Source: Methanomicrobiales archaeon HGW-Methanomicrobiales-2 (GTDB taxonomy: Archaea > Halobacteriota > Methanomicrobia > Methanomicrobiales > Methanoculleaceae). Taken from it: DNA of 55,606 bases. The translations under genes were made by a program, and so were the position numbers. Positions 18,278-27,312 of the stretch are shown here, piece by piece. Each line of letters starts with the position of its first letter. Within the stretch, counting starts at the first letter, position 1. Location: the NCBI GenBank assembly GCA_002839645.1, contig PGYL01000022.1, forward strand, positions 1 through 55,606, written 5' to 3'. The notes beneath the pieces are model-generated. The model did no database searches. It had not been told where the DNA came from and saw only the letters and a list, made by a program, of their open reading frames with translations.

Positions 18278-18916
18278 ATGTGTACTGATATGGCGAAGAA
18301 AGCGAGTGCCAAACAGGCAGAACCCATGAAACTCTTCTATATTTTTTACAATCAGGAGCGCTGGGACAACTGGATCAAAACACTGGAGGGCGCTAACTTC
18401 GAGCCCGCGGAGGGTGAAGAGGTCTCGGAAGGCGAACAGATGCTCTACGGTTTCGCCGAGGACATCACCCTCTCGGTCTTGAAGATCGTCCGCCTCTACC
18501 AGAACGGCCGGTTCACGAAGGATGAGGCCGCCGAGAAGCTCGACGACGTAGAGCTGATCGTCATGACCGGGCTTCCCGATGGAGAACTCGAGGATATCAT
18601 CGGGTCGATCCAGCTCTCGCTGCTGGTGCTCTTCACCGCCTGCCGCAAGTACCTCGATGGCGAGTTTGAGAAGGATATCAAGACGCTCGTGAAGAAAGGG
18701 CGGGGTATCGACGAGGAGAACCTCGAGGAGGCGCTCGAGGTTGCGGCGAATATCGGGGCCGCCGTGGTCGACGGCGCCACCTGCTGTGCGAAGTACATCA
18801 AGGACGACGCCGAGAACCCCTGCCTCTTCGACGAGTGGCTCATCGAGATCGAGACCATGAGCAACGCTATGAAGTCGCTTGCAAAGTTCGACGAGGAGCC
18901 CGGAGAAACGTCGTGA
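18278..18916 (+). CDS. DUF2150-family archaeal protein
   Basis: Soluble, acidic, mostly helical protein of 212 residues, with an N-terminal segment LFYIFYNQERWDNW followed by a helical body including TACRKYLDGEFEKDI and ATCCAKYIKDDAE. I place it in the DUF2150 family of methanogens by these patterns; its function is unknown. ATG codons at 18278 and 18290 are both possible; ATTTTTAACA at 18251-18260 is a likely TATA box and would give a nearly leaderless transcript starting at the first. The stop overlaps the GTG of the next gene. Confidence 0.75.
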   Translation: MCTDMAKKASAKQAEPMKLFYIFYNQERWDNWIKTLEGANFEPAEGEEVSEGEQMLYGFAEDITLSVLKIVRLYQNGRFTKDEAAEKLDDVELIVMTGLPDGELEDIIGSIQLSLLVLFTACRKYLDGEFEKDIKTLVKKGRGIDEENLEEALEVAANIGAAVVDGATCCAKYIKDDAENPCLFDEWLIEIETMSNAMKSLAKFDEEPGETS

Positions 18917-19365
18917 TTGCGAATAAGGCCCGGTTCCGGGCGGCACGGAAGCTGGAACGGGCTGCAGGGTTCCGGCTCCCGGACCATGTCTTCTCGGGCG
19001 CGTTTCTTGAATCTCTCGGGAAGGCGATCAACTTCGAGAACCTCGATCGCCGGATGCATGAGCAGCTCCTTGCTTTTTTCCGCGACTTCATGGACTGCAA
19101 GTGCAAGAACGCCCCCTTCTGCGGGTGCCCGGAGCGGAAGTTCACCCTCACCATCATCGAGTTTCGGGAGATGGGGCTCGATCACCGCCAGATCAGCGCC
19201 CACCTCCTCGACGAATACGGGCTCGACCTCTACCCCGCCGATATCCTGAGTTTTCTTGAAGACTCCGTCCACATGCTCGAAGCGATACGGGATGTCGCCG
19301 AACTGCAGGGGCGGGAGAGACTGGCGGAGAACGCCATCGAGCACATCAAGAAGATCGAGCATTAG
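18913..19365 (+). CDS. Conserved archaeal protein with a Cys-rich motif (DUF5814-like)
   Basis: 150 residues starting at a GTG that overlaps the previous stop (GTGA). It begins ARFRAARKLERAAGFRLPDHVF and contains CKCKNAPFCGCPERK, a C-x-C-x6-C-x-C cluster that probably binds a metal, then a helical tail. The pattern resembles DUF5814 domains, which in some archaea are fused to helicases; that resemblance is from memory and not tested. Translational coupling to the DUF2150 gene suggests that they act together. A T-tract follows. Confidence 0.7.
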   Translation: MIANKARFRAARKLERAAGFRLPDHVFSGAFLESLGKAINFENLDRRMHEQLLAFFRDFMDCKCKNAPFCGCPERKFTLTIIEFREMGLDHRQISAHLLDEYGLDLYPADILSFLEDSVHMLEAIRDVAELQGRERLAENAIEHIKKIEH

Positions 19366-19372
19366 GCGCTGC

Positions 19373-19382
19373 TTTCGTTTTT
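19373..19382 (+). terminator. T-rich terminator after the DUF2150 pair
   Basis: TTTCGTTTTT starts 8 nt after the stop codon at 19365. The converging acetyltransferase gene ends at 19399. Confidence 0.45.
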
Positions 19383-19398
19383 CCGGTAATACCGGTGC

Positions 19399-19833
19399 TC
19401 AAGCTCCGGGGCTCCGCATCATAGGAGCGACGTTGCACCCCGCCATCTCCCCGAAGCAGAAGAGGAACCGCTCCCGGATACTCGTCGGCAGTCTCGCCTC
19501 GGGGATAGGTTCAAACCCGAGTTTTCCGTAGAACCCGATCAGGGGGAGGGTTGAGTGGATGTAGATCGTCTCGGAGCCGCATTCTTCGAGGAGTCCCTGC
19601 ACAGCCTCCTTTGCATACCCGCTTCCACGGTACTCATCCAGGGTGAAGACGCAGTCCATCTCGAGGCCCCCCGGGTGGCGCGTGCAGCGTGCCGTCGCTG
19701 CAAGAACGCCGTCGACAAAGACGCCGAAGATCCTCTCCCGCGCCGGATCGGCCTTCTGGCCGCGGTACTGCGTCCAGACCTTCTCTGCAAGCGGGAACTC
19801 TTCCAGTTTCAGTTCGCGGACTTCTTTCTTCAT
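19399..19833 (-). CDS. GNAT-family N-acetyltransferase
   Basis: Acetyl-CoA-dependent acetyltransferase of unknown substrate. The GNAT core is visible: a strand with GVFVDGVLAATARC, the central strand with the acidic MDCVFTLDEYRGSGYAKEAV acetyl-CoA loop, and the C-terminal STLPLIGFYGKLGFEPI segment. The ATG at 19833 is chosen for its GAGG 7 nt upstream; the longer frame would add eight residues. About 144 residues. Confidence 0.85.
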   Translation of the reverse strand: MKKEVRELKLEEFPLAEKVWTQYRGQKADPARERIFGVFVDGVLAATARCTRHPGGLEMDCVFTLDEYRGSGYAKEAVQGLLEECGSETIYIHSTLPLIGFYGKLGFEPIPEARLPTSIRERFLFCFGEMAGCNVAPMMRSPGA

Positions 19834-19950
19834 TGTCTTCCTCGTGTATAACCACAAATTGCAGCATCAACTATTTCAACCGGTCGGAAAGGGGACACTC
19901 ATCATTCACGGCAGAGAAGGTGGTCCTGAAGCCGGCGCGCCTGCCTGAGA

Positions 19951-21435
19951 TCAGAGCGGGCCGGGCCAGGGGAAGCCAAATTTTCCGGCCAGTTCTTTTA
20001 ATTCGTCGTGGATGCCCTTATCGATCCTGAGGAGCAGCAGGAGATAGACCACCCCCCCGAGCGCGACCGCCCCGAGAACGACGAAGATGTTCGTGAGCGG
20101 GATGACAAGTGAGTAGACCACGACAACAACACCCATAACGAATGCGGCAAGGACGATGTTGCCCACGGGCCGTGGCTCTATACGGACCCGGATGCTCCGG
20201 GAGAGGGCCCGGTGGGCGAGCGTTGCGTTCAGCACCATGGTGACGAGCGTGGCCGCCGACGCCCCGACGATGCCGTATGCCGGGATGAGGTAGAGGTTTA
20301 GCCCGACGTTCGCGGCGACCGCGATTGCCGTGACCCGGAACGAGTCTTTCGGCCGATCAAGGGCGTTCAAGCACATCGTCTGGAGGAACACGAAGACGTG
20401 GGCCACCTGGACGAGCAGGAGTATCGCGAGAGCCGGTGCACCGGTAGAGAACGACGCCCCGTAGAAGAAGTAGAGGAGGCGTTCGCCGAGGATCCAGCCC
20501 CCGGCAAGGACAGGGGCCGCGAGCAGGAGCGAGTAGGTGAAGGCACGGGCAAGTGCGTTCTCCACTGAAGCAAGGTCATCCTGCTTCCCCCAGTAACTGA
20601 CCTTCGGGTAGAGGGTGGCGTGGAGCGCTATGGTGACGAACGTCGCAATCGAGGTGAGCTGGAGCGCCACGCGGTAGATGCCAATATCGGCCTCGGTCAT
20701 GAAGTGACCGATCATGATGGTGTCGGCGTACGAGAAGACGAGGTAGCCGCTCGCGCTGAGGAACGTCCAGAACGAGAAGGCAAAGAGGCTCTGGACGTGG
20801 GAGCGGCGGAACGGTGCCGGCGAGAGGTCGAGGAAGCGGAAATTGAAGAGCCCTGAAACAAGGATGCCGGCAACAAACCCCCCGGCGAGCCCCGCAACGC
20901 CGTAGCCGAGGACGACCGCGATGACCTGGATAACTACCCTGGTCAGGTTATCGACCAGGCTGCTGATCTGGTTGACACCAACCTTCCCGGTACCGTAGAC
21001 GCTGTTTGAGGCAATGTTCGTGAAGGTGCTGACGACCAGCGCGAGGATCAGCCAGGGGAGCATCCCCGATATAGTGAGTTTGACGAGGTAGGGCTGTGCG
21101 ATGAGGAGGAAGCCCACCGAGATGACCGTCAGCACTACCCGGAGAAGGACAAACGCGGTGAAGAATGCATTCTGGTCCTCGCCCTCACTGATCCGCTTCA
21201 CCGCGGCGCCCCCGAATCCGCCGTCCCCTATCAGGTTGAATATGCTGAAGTAGGCCACGAAGAGGAAGTAGGCGCCCAGTATCGACGGACCGACGGTATG
21301 GGCGAAGAACATCGTGGAGAGGAACCCGATTGCGGTGAGGGCCAGCGTCGAGGCGAGGCTTATGAGGCTCTGGCGCTGGACGGGCTCGATGCGCATGACA
21401 CGGGCAAGATACCCGGAGGGCTGGAACACAGGCAT
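19951..21435 (-). CDS. Polysaccharide flippase, MOP superfamily
   Basis: Integral membrane protein of 12-14 helices that moves lipid-linked sugar units across the membrane (Wzx/RfbX type, MOP exporters). The N-terminus with LISLASTLALTAIGFLS and AHTVGPSILGAYFLF, and the hydrophobic periodicity over 480 residues, are typical. It opens the glycan locus, on the opposite strand from the sugar genes. ATG 21435 is the longest start; MRIEPVQRQS at 21396 matches the usual family N-terminus and may be correct. Confidence 0.87.
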   Translation of the reverse strand: MPVFQPSGYLARVMRIEPVQRQSLISLASTLALTAIGFLSTMFFAHTVGPSILGAYFLFVAYFSIFNLIGDGGFGGAAVKRISEGEDQNAFFTAFVLLRVVLTVISVGFLLIAQPYLVKLTISGMLPWLILALVVSTFTNIASNSVYGTGKVGVNQISSLVDNLTRVVIQVIAVVLGYGVAGLAGGFVAGILVSGLFNFRFLDLSPAPFRRSHVQSLFAFSFWTFLSASGYLVFSYADTIMIGHFMTEADIGIYRVALQLTSIATFVTIALHATLYPKVSYWGKQDDLASVENALARAFTYSLLLAAPVLAGGWILGERLLYFFYGASFSTGAPALAILLLVQVAHVFVFLQTMCLNALDRPKDSFRVTAIAVAANVGLNLYLIPAYGIVGASAATLVTMVLNATLAHRALSRSIRVRIEPRPVGNIVLAAFVMGVVVVVYSLVIPLTNIFVVLGAVALGGVVYLLLLLRIDKGIHDELKELAGKFGFPWPGPL

Positions 21436-21597
21436 TGGTTTCGCCGTGAAAAACCTTATTGGTTTTGAACCGAAGCAGGGGAGGCGGCCATGATCCGGCA
21501 GGAAGGATGTGCCTCCCCTGGAATGAGGGCCGCGATAATGTCATAGCGGAGCGGTGCTAATGTATAGTATTACTATTCAGTGCTCGCCAAAGAGAGC

Positions 21598-22536
21598 ATG
21601 TACCATATCGGCGGTGAAATCTTGGACGTAGGGGTAATCGGTGTCGGAGTGATGGGCAGGAACCATGCCCGCGTGTATTCGGAATTAAAAGCGGTGGACT
21701 CGCTCTACCTGTACGACCTCAATGGGAAGGCGGCAGGCGATCTTGCCGCAACCTTCGGGGCGACGGCCTCCCCGACTGTTGAGAGCCTGCTTGGAAGCGT
21801 GGACGCGGTGAGTGTCTGCGTCCCGACACCCTATCACTTCGGTGTTGCGGAGACGGTCCTCGATGCCGGGGTGCCGTTGCTCATCGAGAAGCCCATCTGC
21901 GCGACGGCGGAAGAGAGCAGGAGGCTTATCGGGAAGATCCCCGACGGCCTCGTCGCCGGTGTCGGGCACATCGAGCGGTTCAACCCGATTGTCCCCGAGA
22001 TTAAAAAGATCGTCAGGAATCCTCTCTATATCGAGATGAAACGCCATAACCCGGCCTCTGCCCGGGTGAGCGGCTCTTCGGTCGTCGAGGACCTGATGAT
22101 TCACGACGTGGACATCATGCGAAACGTCCTCCTCCCGGAAGGGGCCTATCACCTCGCCGGCAGCGGCAACCAGGACGTCTGCAGCGCCCTCTTCTCCTTC
22201 GGAGGAACTCCGGTCTACCTCTCGGCGAGCAGGAAGTCCTCAAAGAAGATCCGGATGATCTACATCGAGGAGGAGGAGTTCACCGTCGAAGGAGACTTTA
22301 TGGCCCAGGAGATCTACATCCACCGGAAACCCGGGCAATATGCGGTCGAGGACGAGCGGTACGTGCAGGAGAACATTATCGAGAAGGTGCTCGTGAACAA
22401 GCAGGAGCCGCTGAAACTCGAGCTCTCGACGTTCCTCGACTGCGCGGCCAAAGGAAGGGAGTTCCCGGTCAGCCCCGCACAGGCGCTGCTGAACATGGAG
22501 ATCTGCGAGGATGTCGCGCGGTGTTTCTCGACGTAA
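21598..22536 (+). CDS. Gfo/Idh/MocA oxidoreductase, probable UDP-GlcNAc 3-dehydrogenase
   Basis: NAD(P)-dependent sugar dehydrogenase. A Rossmann motif GVIGVGVMGRNHA is near the N-terminus, followed by EKPICAT and HIERFNPIV, a pattern I associate with UDP-N-acetylglucosamine 3-dehydrogenases (WbpB/GnnA type), and DLMIHDVDI. The C-terminal alpha/beta domain is complete. Starts: ATG 21598, or TTG 21622 with GGTGA just before it; a TATA-like ATGTATAGTA is at about 21558-21567. It leads a run with a WecC/WbpA-like dehydrogenase and a WecB/WbpI-like epimerase, so a 3-amino-sugar or ManNAcA-type product is likely. Confidence 0.82.
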   Translation: MYHIGGEILDVGVIGVGVMGRNHARVYSELKAVDSLYLYDLNGKAAGDLAATFGATASPTVESLLGSVDAVSVCVPTPYHFGVAETVLDAGVPLLIEKPICATAEESRRLIGKIPDGLVAGVGHIERFNPIVPEIKKIVRNPLYIEMKRHNPASARVSGSSVVEDLMIHDVDIMRNVLLPEGAYHLAGSGNQDVCSALFSFGGTPVYLSASRKSSKKIRMIYIEEEEFTVEGDFMAQEIYIHRKPGQYAVEDERYVQENIIEKVLVNKQEPLKLELSTFLDCAAKGREFPVSPAQALLNMEICEDVARCFST

Positions 22537-22548
22537 GGATGGTTTTTC

Positions 22549-23985
22549 ATGAGTAGCAGGTTACAGTCTATCATCAACGACAAAGGCCCGATCAAGAATA
22601 TAGGTGTGATCGGGATGGGCTACGTCGGCATCCCCGCCGCGGTGCTCTTTGCGAACGCTCCCGGGTTCGAGTCGGTCCGGGGATTCCAGCGGGACTCTCC
22701 GTCCTCCGGCTACAAGGTTGCTATGCTCAACCGGGGGGAGTCCCCGCTCAAGGGTGAGGAGCCGGGTCTCGATGACCTCCTCGGCAGGGTCGTCGGCGCG
22801 GGGAAGTTCCGGTGCACCTCGGATTTTTCACAGATTGCAGAGTGCGATGCGGTGACCCTTGCCATCCAGACACCGTTTAAAGACCCAAAAGACCTGATCC
22901 CCGACTTCTCGGCCCTGACCGAGGGGCTCCGGCAGGTGGGGAGGCACCTCTCGGAGGGGACGCTCGTGGTGCTGGAGTCGACTGTCACCCCCGGCACGAC
23001 CACCGGAATGGCCCGGGAGATCCTTGAGGAAGAGTCGGGACTCGTCGCCGGCGAGGGGTTCGCGCTCGCCCACGCCCCCGAGCGGGTGATGGTCGGGCGG
23101 CTGCTCAAAAACATCCAGGAGCACGACCGGATCGTCGGCGGGATCGATGAGGTCTCGACCCGGCGGGCGGTGGAACTCTACTCGCCCGTCCTCACTACCG
23201 GCAGGATCATCCCGATGACTGCGCCCGCTGCCGAGGTGACGAAGACCGCCGAGAACGCCTTCCGCGATCTCCAGATCGCCGCTGCAAACCAGCTTGCCCT
23301 CCATTGCGAGGCGATGGGCGTCAACGTCTACGACGTCCGCGCCGGGATCGACTCCCTCAAGGGCGAGGGGATCACCCGGGCGATCCTCTGGCCGGGCGCC
23401 GGGGTCGGCGGCCACTGTCTCACGAAGGACTCGTGGCACCTCGAGCGGGGTGCACAGGTCCTCGGGCGTGGGAGCCTCTGGTACCCGCACGGGGCGGAGT
23501 CGATCTTTGGGGTCGCACGGAAGATCAACGAGTTTATGCCCCGGCACATGGTCCACCTGACCCTCGAGGGGCTCAAGCGGGCGGGTAAGTCCCCGGAGGG
23601 CGCGAGGATCGCGCTCCTCGGGTGGGCGTTCATTCAGAACTCGGATGATACCAGGAACACGCCGGCGGAGCCCTATCTCGCGGCTATGGAGGACGCAGGT
23701 GCCATGGTCAGGGTCCACGACCCGTTCGTGGACGAATACCCGGGGATAGAGGTCTCGCACGACCTCGAGGGGACCCTTGCGGGGGCGGATGTCGTCACCA
23801 TCTTCACCGGCCACCACCACTATGTTTTCCTCGACCCGGCCCGGGTAAAGGAACTCTCGGGCCGGGAGCACCCGATCATCGTCGACGGCAGGAACGTCGT
23901 CGATCCGGATGCGTTCATCCGCGCGGGCTTCATCTACAAGGGCATCGGGCGTGGCGACAAAAACAGTCACCCGGTCCGGCGGTAG
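22549..23985 (+). CDS. UDP-sugar 6-dehydrogenase (WecC/WbpA-like)
   Basis: Oxidises C6 of a UDP-N-acetylhexosamine to the uronic acid with two NAD. The N-terminal Rossmann motif is GVIGMGYVGIPAA; the catalytic Cys290 lies in GAGVGGHCLTKDSWHL; the central EVTKTAENAFRD helix and the C-terminal domain with HDPFVDEYPGIEV are present. 478 residues is slightly long. The catalytic loop differs from the common GPGIGGHCIPVDP form, so the exact substrate (UDP-ManNAc or UDP-GlcNAc) is open. It is 12 nt after the oxidoreductase and 2 nt before the epimerase. Confidence 0.9.
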   Translation: MSSRLQSIINDKGPIKNIGVIGMGYVGIPAAVLFANAPGFESVRGFQRDSPSSGYKVAMLNRGESPLKGEEPGLDDLLGRVVGAGKFRCTSDFSQIAECDAVTLAIQTPFKDPKDLIPDFSALTEGLRQVGRHLSEGTLVVLESTVTPGTTTGMAREILEEESGLVAGEGFALAHAPERVMVGRLLKNIQEHDRIVGGIDEVSTRRAVELYSPVLTTGRIIPMTAPAAEVTKTAENAFRDLQIAAANQLALHCEAMGVNVYDVRAGIDSLKGEGITRAILWPGAGVGGHCLTKDSWHLERGAQVLGRGSLWYPHGAESIFGVARKINEFMPRHMVHLTLEGLKRAGKSPEGARIALLGWAFIQNSDDTRNTPAEPYLAAMEDAGAMVRVHDPFVDEYPGIEVSHDLEGTLAGADVVTIFTGHHHYVFLDPARVKELSGREHPIIVDGRNVVDPDAFIRAGFIYKGIGRGDKNSHPVRR

Positions 23986-23987
23986 CC

Positions 23988-25058
23988 ATGAAGATCGTAT
24001 CGATCGTCGGCGCGCGGCCGCAGTTCATCAAGTGCGCTCCTGTCTCCCGGGAATTCAGGAAGGAGCACGAGGAGATCCTCGTCCATACCGGTCAGCACTA
24101 TGACCACGGCATGTCGGAGGTCTTCTTCGAGGAACTCGCTATCCCGAAGCCCGACTACAACCTCGGCATCGGCTCCGGCACCCACGGCCGCCAGACCGGA
24201 GCGATGCTCGGGGCGATCGAGGACGTCCTCGAAAAGGAGAACCCCGACGCCGTTTTAGTCTACGGCGACACGAACTCCACCCTCGCAGGCGCGCTTGCGG
24301 CGGCAAAACTTCACATCCCCGTCGCCCACGTCGAGGCGGGGCTCCGGAGTTTTGACCGCCGGATGCCCGAGGAGGTGAACCGGGTGCTCACCGACCACTG
24401 CTCGGACATGCTCTTCTGCCCCACGGAGACGGCCGCTAGAAACCTCGCGTCCGAAGGAGTCACAGAGGGCGTCTTCCTCGTCGGGGACGTGATGTGCGAC
24501 GCGATGGAGTACAACCGCGCGGTTGCAGAAGAGCGTTCCCGGATCCTTGAGGATATCGGAGTTGAACCGGGGAATTACCTCGTCGTCACCGTCCACCGGC
24601 CCTCGAATACCGACAGCAGGGAGAAGATTACCGCCATCCTCGGGGCCCTCGGGGAGGCCGGGAGACCGGTCGTCTTCCCGGTCCACCCCCGGACGCGGAA
24701 GTACCTCAGCGGTTACGGCCTCCTTGTGGAGATGCCGGAGAACATCCGGGTCATCGAGCCGCTCGGCTACCTCGACATGCTCCACCTGATGGCGCATGCG
24801 GAGAAGATCCTTACCGACTCCGGCGGCGTCCAGAAAGAGGCGTACATGCTCGGCGTCCCCTGCATCACCCTCCGGGAGAATACCGAGTGGGTCGAAACGG
24901 TGGAGGCAGGGTGGAACGTGCTTGTGGGAGCGGGAAGAGAGAAGATCCTTGAGGCGATCCGAAGTTTCACTCCGGAGCGGAGACCGAAGTCCTGTTTTGG
25001 GAATGGTAAAGCCGGTTCTGAGATTGCACGGATCCTCTCGAGACGCGTGCGAGACTGA
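23988..25058 (+). CDS. wecB: UDP-N-acetylglucosamine 2-epimerase (non-hydrolysing)
   Basis: Interconverts UDP-GlcNAc and UDP-ManNAc, or acts on a related uronate (WbpI type). The GT-B-like fold shows GARPQFIKCAP, TGQHYDHGMSEVFF, YGDTNSTLAGALAAAK, VEAGLRSFDRRMPEEVNR, VTVHRPSNTD and LTDSGGVQKEAY in the usual order. 356 residues, complete. Together with the preceding dehydrogenase it can yield UDP-ManNAc-uronate. It ends at the point where base composition starts to drop. Confidence 0.93.
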   Translation: MKIVSIVGARPQFIKCAPVSREFRKEHEEILVHTGQHYDHGMSEVFFEELAIPKPDYNLGIGSGTHGRQTGAMLGAIEDVLEKENPDAVLVYGDTNSTLAGALAAAKLHIPVAHVEAGLRSFDRRMPEEVNRVLTDHCSDMLFCPTETAARNLASEGVTEGVFLVGDVMCDAMEYNRAVAEERSRILEDIGVEPGNYLVVTVHRPSNTDSREKITAILGALGEAGRPVVFPVHPRTRKYLSGYGLLVEMPENIRVIEPLGYLDMLHLMAHAEKILTDSGGVQKEAYMLGVPCITLRENTEWVETVEAGWNVLVGAGREKILEAIRSFTPERRPKSCFGNGKAGSEIARILSRRVRD

Positions 25059-25155
25059 GTGACCCTGTACTGACATCAAACCGTCTTAGATTACGATCAG
25101 AACGGACGCAGTTTCCCTGCTACTCAGGACGAGGTAGGCCTGTTCCTCACTGCAC

Positions 25156-25165
25156 AGTATATAAT
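25156..25165 (+). promoter_or_regulatory. TATA box before the first amidotransferase
   Basis: AGTATATAAT lies 63-72 nt before the ATG at 25228, implying a leader of about 40 nt. It marks a new transcription unit after wecB. Confidence 0.55.
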
Positions 25166-25227
25166 CTCACTGCAACTGTAGCACCTGTGCAAGTAATTTT
25201 ATCGTAGTAAAGACAGATTTTTATCGC

Positions 25228-26319
25228 ATGGAAAAGACCTGCTCCCGCTGTATCCTAGGAGATTCATTCCCAAACATTTACTTTGACAAAGATGGTGTGT
25301 GCAATAACTGCCATCAGTATGATGCGAGATGCGGCAAGTATTCCATCACCCCGGAAAACCAGAATAAGCTCCGGTCATTGGTTGAAAAGGTGAAGTCGCG
25401 AGGGAGGGGGCAGGAATACGATTGCATCCAGGGTGTAAGCGGAGGCCGGGACAGCACATATACCTTATATCTTCTCAAGCAGTGGGGCCTTAACCCGCTT
25501 GCCGTTCATGTCGACAACAGGATGGACTCTTCTATTGCTGTGAAGAACATGGAGAACGTCTGCCGGAAACTTGACGTCGATCTGTACAATCATACTGTCG
25601 CGTGGGAAGAGTTCAAGGATCTGCAGAGAGCCTTCCTGTTTGCATCGGTGCCCTCCGTTGATATCCCCACCGACCACGCGTTCGTCACGGTTTTATACGA
25701 CCTGGCGGAGAAGAAGAACATCAAGTACGTCTTCAGCGGTTCGTCGTTCCGGACGGAAGGTCGGGGGTCGATAGAGTGGTCGCTCCATGATGACGAACGC
25801 TTCATCCTAGATATCCAGAGTCAGTACGGCAGGATGAACCTGAAGAACTACCCTCTGAGAACCATCCATGACGTCTTCAGGTGGTACCGAAAAGGAATCC
25901 GGGAGATCCGACCGCTATACTGGATGGACTACCGCTACAGTGATGTTGATCCGCTTCTTGAGCGGGAACTCGGCTGGAAGTACTACGGAGGACATCACTT
26001 CGAATCGGTATTCACCCGCTGGGTTTCTGCGTTCCTGTTACCCAGAAAGTTCGGGATCGACAAGAGGCTCACTGACTATGCCACACTTGTTCTGTCTCAC
26101 CAGATGACAAGGGAAGAAGCATTCAGTAAGATAAGAGAATGTATATACTCCGATGAGCAGGAAGTGAAAGATAGGAGGTTCATTGCCGATACGCTTGAAC
26201 TGAACGAGAAGGAAATGGATTCGATTCTCCGCGCGGCTCCTAAGAGGAACTTCGACTACGATCATCACTCAAAGTTTTACCGTATGCTCCTGTATCTGGT
26301 ATCTCCATGGAGATACTAG
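25228..26319 (+). CDS. N-acetyl sugar amidotransferase (WbpG/PseA-like)
   Basis: PP-loop ATPase that activates an N-acyl group or carboxylate of a nucleotide sugar for amidation, producing acetamidino or amide sugars. The N-terminal zinc-finger-like CSRC and CNNC pairs are followed by the PP-loop SGGRDSTY near residue 72, HVDNRMDSS and SGSSFRTEG. 363 residues, family-sized. WbpG normally takes ammonia from HisH/HisF-like partners; none is seen in this window. It follows the ManNAcA-type genes, so amidation of that sugar is one possibility and of the legionaminic acid another. Confidence 0.85.
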   Translation: MEKTCSRCILGDSFPNIYFDKDGVCNNCHQYDARCGKYSITPENQNKLRSLVEKVKSRGRGQEYDCIQGVSGGRDSTYTLYLLKQWGLNPLAVHVDNRMDSSIAVKNMENVCRKLDVDLYNHTVAWEEFKDLQRAFLFASVPSVDIPTDHAFVTVLYDLAEKKNIKYVFSGSSFRTEGRGSIEWSLHDDERFILDIQSQYGRMNLKNYPLRTIHDVFRWYRKGIREIRPLYWMDYRYSDVDPLLERELGWKYYGGHHFESVFTRWVSAFLLPRKFGIDKRLTDYATLVLSHQMTREEAFSKIRECIYSDEQEVKDRRFIADTLELNEKEMDSILRAAPKRNFDYDHHSKFYRMLLYLVSPWRY

Positions 26320-26401
26320 TGTGGTACATTATTTACGTTCTCGTGGGCGGGGATAAATTATAGGTGAATATGGGATTGAGACCGTGTGATGGAAGGCCTA
26401 A

Positions 26402-27303
26402 TTAGATCCGTTCGCGATGGTATGTCACCGGATCAACACAACCCCGGCATACTGCTGGGAAGATCCCTTTTCTGTGCATTTCGCGGAGTTTCCACATCCT
26501 CTTGGAATGCCAGGCCTGACTTAACCCGTCCTCGATCCGTCCAATGGTTAGCTCGAAGTTAACATCAGCACAGCAGATTGTAATATCGCCGTCCCAAGAT
26601 ACTGCGAGCATCTGATAGGGAGAGTGACAGGACACGTCCCGGGTATAAGGGTACTTCTGTACTCGATGGTCCTCGGTGTTGATGTGGGGGTTATATCCAC
26701 AATGGGTAATGGAATGGTGAACCGCTCCAGAAAATAATGAATGTACCCGATTAAAATTTTGGATATTCGCGTCCATTTTTGCCGACTGCACCACGATTGC
26801 CGGTGCAGATGCTTCAAGATCATTTTGAATCTTTAAGATGGTATTAATGTTATTGATCACAAGTTCAAAAGCGTCTTGCTTGTGGACTGCTCTGTAATCA
26901 TCCCGGGTCATGCCATGAACACTAATTACTAGCTCATCTAGGCCGCTTTCGATGATTTTTTTACAAATGGACTCTGTTAAAAGATATCCATTTGTGTCGA
27001 AATCAACCCTTAATTCATTCTCCTTCGCGTATTGGATCATGTCGAAGAGGCGAGGGTGCATGAGAGGTTCGCCATAAAATTGGAGTCGGATACTGGGGAT
27101 TTTGAGATCGTGCATTTCATCAACAATGTGGCAGTACATCGCAAAGTCCATAAATCCCTTCTTACGGCTGAAGGGTATTTCGCGCGCACATAGCACACTG
27201 ATAGTTGCAGTGATTGGTAGGCTCGACATGGATGCACTCTGGATTTTTCGGAGAGTGTCAGTATTTCCATTCGTTGCGAAGCATATACACAGTTTTGCTG
27301 CAC
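26402..27303 (-). pseudogene. Radical SAM/SPASM-type gene, broken by frameshifts
   Basis: The open part (27229 to 26402) encodes a radical SAM barrel with FYGEPLMHP and DTNGYLL, and a C-terminal Cys cluster (SWDGDITICCADVN and CRGC), but lacks the cluster-binding CxxxCxxC. That motif, HCNYQCAMCAR, is encoded just upstream in another frame. Two bases appear lost in the GCGCGC run near 27184. A second shift, one extra A in the A5 run near 27247, would connect it to an ATG at 27270 or GTG at 27303. The repaired product would be a normal 290-300 residue protein. It follows the acyltransferase gene by 9 nt. Genuine decay or sequence errors cannot be separated here; as written it cannot make an active enzyme. 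Confidence 0.8.
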
Positions 27304-27312
27304 GTGAGGAGG

